DNA of 64,000 bases from positions 33,200,214 through 33,264,213 of the forward strand of contig CM049320.1 of the NCBI GenBank assembly GCA_026874595.1, in the 5' to 3' direction. Numbering within the stretch: the first letter of the stretch is position 1; each line of letters starts with the position of its first letter. The position numbers were made by a program, and so were the translations under genes. Of the stretch, positions 13,807-22,800 are shown piece by piece. The notes below the pieces were generated by a model, which did not search any database, had not been told where the DNA came from, and saw only the letters and a program-made list of their open reading frames with translations. The DNA comes from Sipunculus nudus (lineage: Eukaryota > Annelida > Sipuncula > Golfingiida > Sipunculidae).

Positions 13807-16800
13807 ATAAAAATAAGTAACATCATCAATATGGAATATAATTAAATATATCTATGAGGGTCTCATTTTTTACCTTGAGGATGAGGCCTTTATTGATGTG
13901 CGTATTGCTGACAGTATTATGTATTGCAAATATAATTAATGACACGTTATGATTACTACAATATGGAATATAATAAAATATATCTATGAGGGTCACCTTT
14001 GTTAACCATGAGGATTAGGCCTTTATTGATAAGCATATTGCTGAAAGCATAATGTATTGCAAATATGATTAATGACACGATATGATTACAACAATACGGA
14101 TAAGCACACAGCATGTATCAGTGACAGCACCATAGACCACAGCCGTCAAACCGGGAAGATGGTAACGGTTCAATGCATTGCATAACAACTCCTAATCACA
14201 CCACCTGGCTAATTAATTATGTCACACCGACAGGCGTGCAGGGTTTCGGTGGAGCAATTAGTGGCAGGCGGTTAGTGATCAGGTCAGTTTTCCCCCCGAC
14301 ATTCGTCCTCAACTAGGTGAGAATTTTTCAGGGCTAGTTCTGTTGCCCCGGATGGTATATTGGCGGGTATAATCATATTCTGAATACATATGATTACTAG
14401 TTATAATAATATTAACATGATCGTTACCATGGCAATATAGGCCTACAAAACAATTTTATTCTTATTAAAAATATAATCGTAGTATCTTTTGAGTGTTAAT
14501 ATTATAATATGTAGTATTGCTTATGGTTGATCTCAGGCCTGTTCGGAGCTGTTTTTTGTTGCCCTGGTATACTGTTATATTCAGAATGCATATGATTAAC
14601 AATAATAATAATAATAATATCGAAGTGTCTAGAGCTCCGGACCCGTGAATACTGCCGTGCAGCTATTTTTCCGTACTAGTTCCGGTCTACATGCGCAGTG
14701 GCGTACTGCGCAGATAACCGGAAACGGGCATTTTGTTTTGACTGGTACAGCCAAACTGAGCCGTGCTGTGCCAGCGCCGGCGTTCTTTCCCGCTAAAATG
14801 GCTGTGAATAAGCTGTTAGGCTTCAAAAGGCAGCCTCAATTTCTGCGTACGGCATTGCAAGAACAGCATCCAGCATCGAGAAGGACAAAACGTTTTATAC
14901 GCTATGGCTGCCGTCGTGGTTGGCGACCTGTTCGCCAGCCTTGCGCAACTGGAGGACAGAATAAGCTCTTACCAAGCTGAAAACCATGTACAATTGACTC
15001 TGAGGGATACTCGGACTTTGGAAAACGCCCGCAAAAGAGCACCAAAACGAGTAGAAGGCTCAAATTTGGACTTAAAGTATTATACAATGCACTTTGCTTG
15101 TGTTTGTGGGGGAAAACGCTACAAAGCTAGAGGACAGGGTGCACGTCCATGCCAAAGGTGAGTAATCCTGCTACAGTGTAAAACTTGTCAATTAAATTAG
15201 TTAAGTCAAAATAAATGTACATATACTTGCCATTTTTATTTATTTAGCAATTTATATTTTAGCAAAAAAAGCATGCCTACTCAATTGTATAGTGTGAAAG
15301 TAGGAGAAATTTACTATGGAAGTGGAAAAAAACAGTAAAAGGTTAGGTCCATGAGTTACAGTTATTATTTTGATTAATTAATTAGTGTTACTTAAGAAAT
15401 GATTCAGGCAAATCTCACTTAGCCACTTCAGTTTACTTCAGAATTAATTCCAAAATAAGGAAACTTGTGAGCTTTAATGATATGTCTGTTTCTTAAAGCA
15501 AAAGGATTAATATGCTGTGCATCATCAGTGTAATTTGCTTTGCATCATCAGTGTTATCCTAGCAGTCATTATCCTGGGTAATTTTGGTCAGCCTTAAAAG
15601 TCTACCCTGATATTTTTAAAAGGTCACTTCAGACTGCATTTCTGTAAAGATAAGCAATACAGTGAAGGATGAGGATATTCCACCTCACAAATTTATTAAT
15701 TTTAAATATATATGAACTTGAAAAAGAAATATCTTCGACATTTTTCATGAAAGATGAATATTTTTAACATTTCCTGATCGGACAATATATTTGTTTTAAG
15801 AATAAGTATAAAACTTGCCTTGGTAATTAAAAAAATTTTTTAATTTGTATGTCTTCATTTACATGGAGCTGCCCAAAAGCAACACAAGATGCTAAATGTC
15901 TGTTGTCAATATACTGGTGGGTATGAATCTGTAAAGGTGCTGTAAATTTACACATATATATTATAAATATATATATATATATATAATATATATAAATATT
16001 CTTGTAGAACCATAAAGCAGGAGTGCAAGGCTGGCATCAAATTGACTCTTAGTGCTGACAAACAGTGTCTTATTGTCACAGAGGTGAATGAAGAGCACAA
16101 TCACCCAGTATCTAAGGTTAGTAAACCACTACATTTCCTGGTTTAGGCATTTGTTAACCTTTTATGTGGTAAGCAGACATAAATAAAGCTTGTTCCCGGA
16201 GTAGGGGAGCCAGGGTGGTCAATTTTAATGAATCAGTCTCTATCATGATTAAAGTCAAGCTCCAGGAATGCAAAACTATATATATTTTTGTTTGTGTGTA
16301 TATGAGCGTTTTATAACTTTTTACGTATTATTCAGTCAGTTTAATTATAGCTTTAGCTTATTGCCTTGCCTGTATCAAATGCAAGTTTTGGCATATCATT
16401 ATTTTAATAGTGCAGAGGTGCTGTGTACTGACATATAGTACATTTTGCATGTTCTTACAGGTGCCATTGATTGTCTTATCTGCAACTCAGTTTTGAATGT
16501 GTCATATGTAATATGAACTCAGTTTCATTTACCAACTTTCATGTTATTGCTGTATTAACATTGCAACAAATGTCTCCTATGCTCTGTTTAACACAGTTAA
16601 GGACTGTGAATGGTTTATATAGTAATGATGTGGTTCATTGTTTATACAGTAGTACTGCTCTTTCAGTACGACACTTCCTCCTGTCAAACTTGCTGTTTAT
16701 ACAGACATATTTTAAAGAACAATCAGCAAAATAAACTTGCTAAATATTTATTTTAATACAGATTGTTGTGTCCCAGTTCCAATCGGTATAGCCAAGTTAA

Positions 16801-19800
16801 CCTTGTATTTGGTAATTTATTTTTGTTCAGGAAATCTACTCACACCTTCCCAAACAGCGCAGACTGGATGCTGCTGAAAAGGAAGAAGCACAGACAATGA
16901 TCAGTCTTGGTGTAAACAAGAAACTGTTGCAGCTGCATGTTCAAGAAGCCACAGGAAAAGCGGTCACATTGAAAGATTTAAGCAATATACATAGCCAGTG
17001 GAAAGACCAGTTCACCAAGAATGACCTCAGTGCCGTGGTCAAAGAACTTCAAGAGATTGAAGGTAGATTGAAGAGATTAGACATTCTGTAAATGGGCAAT
17101 ATTCTACCTGTTCAGTGTGCTGGGCTATAACATGTACCCTAAAATATTTATAATTCCCTAATATTTATTAATTACTGTTTTTAAGAACAAAATTATTGTT
17201 TTAAAGGAAACTTGGATCCGTCTGACCATGATATGACACTGTGTTGAAATTGTCTTTTCTTTTAGTCTCTTAACAAAAAGGTGCAGTGAGGTATTTGGTA
17301 AAATGTGAGCCATTTTTAATTTGATTTTTTTAGGTTCCACAGTGGAAGTGTTTACCAGTGAAGAGCACACATTGACAGGCATATTTTTTCAAGATGCTGA
17401 GATGAAGGCTAATTTTCGATCGTTTCCTGAGGTGATACTGGTGGATGCCACATACAAATTGGTAAATCTAAGGATGCCATTGTATCTGATGCTTTGTATA
17501 GATGGGAATGGGCAGAGTGAAATCATAGCATCTTGTATCACATCCCTGGAAACAGAAGAAGGGATACGCAGTATGGTTAGGGCATTCAAGAAGTACAACC
17601 CTGACTGGTCCAAGGTGAACCTTGTGATGACAGATAAAGATCTCACAGAAAGATTGGTTTTTGCAGATGAATTTCCACAAGCCACACTCCAATTGTGTCT
17701 GTTCCATGTACTAAGGAGTTTTAGACGTGAATTAACATGTGAAAAGTTTGGCATTACATCTGGGGAAAGGGACATGGTGTTGCAGCTTCTTCAGAGGATG
17801 GCGTATGCCAAGTCCTTAGCAGTTTACGAGAACATTTATGCTGAACTTTCTCAGTGTGGTTTAGATCCTGTGATAAGATATGTCAATAACAATTGGCACC
17901 AGTGCAAGGAACAGTGGGTTGAAGGGCTCAAAGGTCAAGTTTTCACCTTGGGCGAGACCACAAATAACCGCCTGGAGAGTATAAACTCGAAAATCAAAAG
18001 TGTGTGTACCAAGCATGCAACACTGGAACATTTTTTCCAGAACTTTGTGTCTGTGTTGTCTGTACTCAGGAAGGATAGAACACACAACGTCCTTATGGCA
18101 ATGATAAAGAAGAGAACGTATAGTGGTCCACGAGCTAGGGAAATCAATGATCTTCTTACGCCATATGCTGCAAAACTTGTATGTCATCAGTTGGAGCTAA
18201 GCCACAAAGTAGTCCCTGAGGGGGGCATTGGAAACTGGTTAGTTCAGTCGGGGGAAGGGTGCCACACTGTTACGCCTACATCCTGTGACTGTAGATTTCA
18301 GACAACTATGAAGTTGCCATGTCGGCACATGTTTGCTGTCCAGGAAAAGGAGGGACAGTATCTAGACCTGTGCAATCTTGTTGCCCAGCATTGGACCCTT
18401 GGTTATCTTTCTGAAGCACATGGACAAAAGAAAAATGCTGGATCTGCTGTATCACTAGATCTAACAACAGTAGATCCACCTAAACAGGCAAAATTGAGTA
18501 GCCATCAAAAATATAATAAGGCTGTCAGAATTGCTACCAAACTAGCCTCTTTAGCCTCAGAGGTTGGCATGGACGAGTTTCAGACCAGACTGGCTACACT
18601 GCAGAGGTTGCATGACGAATGGGCAGGCAGCATCTCAGGTATTTTCTGTGGATTTTTATTTATTAATTTTTTTTTAACTAGTATATTAAAATTGTTTGTT
18701 GTCTACTATTAACTACCATGCTCAGCTTTGTTTGCTCAGTTCTTGGTACGTGTGAGTAAACAACTCCCCAGAATGAAAATTATATATGTTAAGTGATGTT
18801 CTGCCTCAATTGTCAAAGATATTATCTGAGTGATTCACATCTGTGTCTGATATTTGGTTCTTATTACTGTTGCATTCTATTTGCAGGTGGAGAGATTGAG
18901 TCTCAAGGTCCAAGTGACACATGCATCAATGGTCAAGACCAACATCCTGAGAGTGGTCCCTCAGAAGTTCTTGGTAAGTGTGAGTAAACAACTATGCAGA
19001 ATGAAAATTATATTTGTTAAGTGAAGCTCAGCCTCATTTGTCATAGATATTATCCGAGTAATTTGCCTTGCATTGATAAATTTTGTGCTGTTACCTGCCT
19101 GTTTTAATCAATCAGTTTTAATGTTTAAGTTATATCAGTCATTATTCTACCATTATTGCATGTCTGTCATAGTTCTGTAGTTCACATCTGTGACTGATAT
19201 TTGGTTCTTATTACTGTTGCATTCTATTTGCAGGTGGAGAGATTGAGTCTCAGGCTCCAAGTGACACATGCATCAATGGTCAAGACCAACATCCTGAGAG
19301 TGGTCCCTCAGAAGTTCTTGGTAAGTGTGAGTAAACAACTATGCAGAATGAAAATTATATTTGTTAAGTGATGCTCAGCCGCATTTGTCAAAGATATTAT
19401 CCGAGTAATTTGCCTTGCATTGATAAATTTTGTGCTGTTACCTGCCTGTTTTAATCAATCAGTTTTAATGTTTAAGTTATATCAGTCATTATTCTACCAT
19501 TATTGCATGTCTGTCATAGTTCTGTAGTTCACATCTGTGACTGATATTTGGTTCTTATTACTGTTGCATACTATTTGCAGGTGGAGAGATTGAGTCTCAG
19601 GCTCCAAGTGACACATGCATCAATGGTCAAGACCAACATCCTGAGAGTGGTCCCTCAGAAGTTCTTGGTAAGTGTGAGTAAACAACTATGCAGAATGAAA
19701 ATTATATTTGTTAAGTGAAGCTCAGCCTCATTTGTCATAGATATTATCCGAGTAATTTGCCTTGCATTGATAAATTTTGTGCTGTTACCTGCCTGTTTTA

Positions 19801-22800
19801 ATCAATCAGTTTTAATGTTTAAGTTATATCAGTCATTATTCTACCATTATTGCATGTCTGTCATAGTTCTGTAGTTCACATCTGTGACTGATATTTGGTT
19901 CTTATTACTGTTGCATTCTATTTGCAGGTGGAGAGATTGAGTCTCAGGCTCCAAGTGACACATGCATCAATGGTCAAGACCAACATCCTGAGAGTGGTCC
20001 CTCAGAAGTTCTTGGTAAGTGTGAGTAAACAACTATGCAGAATGAAAATTATATTTGTTAAGTGATGCTCAGCCGCATTTGTCAAAGATATTATCCGAGT
20101 AATTTGCCTTGCATTGATAAATTTTGTGTTGATGACTGTTTGTTTTAGTCAATCGGTTTTAATGTTTAAGTTATATCAGTCATTATTCTATACTTATTGT
20201 TATAATTAGCCTTAATTGTGAAAGATTATCTCTGATTAAGGAAAATTGATTGCCAATTCCTAAAAAATATATGCGTATAGAAATCATGGCATGTCTTTTG
20301 TAGATGACCTGTCCTTTATCGTATCACTCGGTAAACAAATTTTATTATGTTTCAGACTTTTCCAATATAAGAATGCCACCTGTTCTTCGGAAAAGGGGAC
20401 GGCCAAAAGGAGGTGAAAAAACTGTAATTGGGCTGCCAAAGAAAAAACAGAGAGTGGCTCAGCTTCCATTTGCCCGAAGGCCGATGGATGAAAAGAAAAT
20501 AAGTAAGTACAATGTATAGGTAATTAGGTTAACATGTCAGTTTTACTTACCGCAAGTTGCAAGAATATGATAAAATATAGACTTTCTAAATTTCCATATG
20601 AAATAAAGCGATTGTCTCCTATATTTTCCATTGTTCATACTCTTCTCCTGTGCAATTTTATGTAATCATTTTTGTTGAAAAATTTAAAGTAACTAAGTGA
20701 CACAATTGTGCTTTCAAATTAAGAAAACTCTTATAATGTTCATAATGAGCTGTAATATTACATAAGCTGGTGCAAGGAATAGGATCCTGTCAATTATTAA
20801 TGTTATGATTCCTCTGCAGTGACGCTGGCACTTCTTGTCAGTGAAGAGAAGGCAAGGGAAGCACTGGAAGGGTCAGAAAAATTAGAAACCTGTGATGTGA
20901 AACCATGGACATCCCCAGCAGTCTTGGAAGAGTGTGTTTCATTGCAGAGTGTAAAAACTTATTTCACACCTGCAGGCTGGAGAGCAGTCACCCAACTGAT
21001 CTCGAAAGTCAAGCGTAAGCCCATATGGCAATGTAAAACATGCAAGGTTGAGCTTGAGGAACAGTGCGATGAGTGCGTTTTTTGTGACAGATGCCTATGC
21101 TGGGTACATTTCAAATGTACAAAACCCAAATTAAAAAAAGCACCATGTTCAAAATATTGGTTTTGTAAAACTTGTAAAGGGACCTAATCTGTTTGGATAG
21201 ATGTTTAGGGGCTTAAGTGTCTGGAAGAGCCTTAAAACGTCCTCATTACCTTTAATAAATCCATTTGATTGTAGAATTACATCTGCTTGTTTGGTGGTGG
21301 TCTTTTACCTGGTACTTACCTGGATCTGATGATTAACTTTGAGTGTTAAATTTGGATTAAGAAATTGCATAAATTTCACACAGTTGCACATGTTAACCTG
21401 GTCATGCGTTTGTTTATATGTACCACATTTTTTCCACGCAAGTCATGTGTTAATAAACAGTTTGAAATTACTCGATTTATCTGTCATTCTTTCATCAGTG
21501 CGCATGGAGAATTGGTTTACTATAGAACTATATTAATTTTAAATATTTTACTACATTGTAGCGGCTACGGTACAGTAGTTTTACTATATAACTGACGTCA
21601 AATCAGACTGCCGGACCTATTGTTGCGGGTCCGGCACCGTCTCTTTTACTAAATAAGTGACATAAAATAAAACTGACGGACCAATAGCTTAGTTGTTGCG
21701 GGTCCGGCACCGTCTCTTTTACTATATAAGTGACATAAAATAAAACTGTCGGACCAATAGCTCAGTTGTTGCGGGTCCGGCACCGTCTCTTTTACTATAC
21801 AAGTGACGTAAAATAAAACTGCCGGACCAATATTTCAATTGTTGAGGGTCCGGCACTATCTTTATTACTATATAAGTGACATAAAATAAAACTGCCGGAC
21901 CAATAGCTCAGTTGTTGCGGGTCCGGCATCGTCTCTTTTACTATATAAGTGACGTAAAATAAAACTGCCGGACCAATATCTCAATTGTTGCGGGTCCGGC
22001 ACTATCTTTATTACTATATAAGTGACATAAAATAAAACTGCCGGACCAATAGCTAAGTTGTTGCGGGTCCGGCACTGTCTTTTTTACTATATAAGTGACA
22101 TAAAATAAAACTGCCGGACCAATAGCTCAGTTGTTGCGGGTCCGGCACTGTCTCTTTTACTATACAAGTGACATAAAATAAAACTGCCGGACCAATAGCT
22201 CAGTTGTTGCGGGTCCGGCACCGTCTCTTTTACTATATAAGTGACGTAAAATAAAACTGCCGGACCAATATCTCAATTGTTGCGGGTCCGGCACTATCTT
22301 TATTACTATATAAGTGACATAAAATAAAACTGCCGGACCAATAGCTAAGTTGTTGCGGGTCCGGCACCGTCTCTTTTACTATATAAGTGACATAAAATAA
22401 AACTGCCGGACCAATAGCTCAGTTGTTGCAGGTCCGGCACTGTCTATTTTACTATATAAGTGACATAAAATAAAACTGCCGGACCAATATCTCAATTGTT
22501 GGGGGTCCGGCACTGTCTCTTTTACTATATAAGTGACATAAAATAAAACTGCCGGACCAATAGCTCAATCACTGCCGCGCCGTGCGTATATCATATGAAG
22601 GTCCGGTACTGAGCCAAATTCAAAGAGTACCGGACCATTAGCTGTGCGTAGTCTGCGCCCGGCACTTCCGCATTACGGTGCAACTGCTCACTGCGCATGT
22701 GCACAGGAAGTGCCGGACGAATAGCCGGCTGCATAATGGGTCCGGGCCCGGACCAATAGCAACAGCCTAATAATATTAATAGATTAATAATAATAATAAT

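Larger units (their letters stand above)
18735..20190 (+). repeat. 347-bp tandem exon-intron duplication
   Basis: Four near-identical 347-bp units each hold one 87-nt exon plus intron. A fifth partial unit (about 18735-18880) has lost its exon body but keeps the 'agttcttgg' end and the downstream intron. Intron variants alternate A-B-A-B ('gtgaagctcagcctc' after copies 1 and 3, 'gtgatgctcagccgc' after copies 2 and 4), so a two-unit block was duplicated. Confidence 0.92.

Noticed and set aside
14645-14980. Alternative 5' frame for the MULE gene ([12 protein letters not shown]...)
   Set aside because: It is out of frame with the conserved finger and has no splice path to exon 2.
21592-22580. 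CRISPR-like array
   Set aside because: There are no unique spacers. The whole 73-bp unit repeats, in a eukaryotic transposon.
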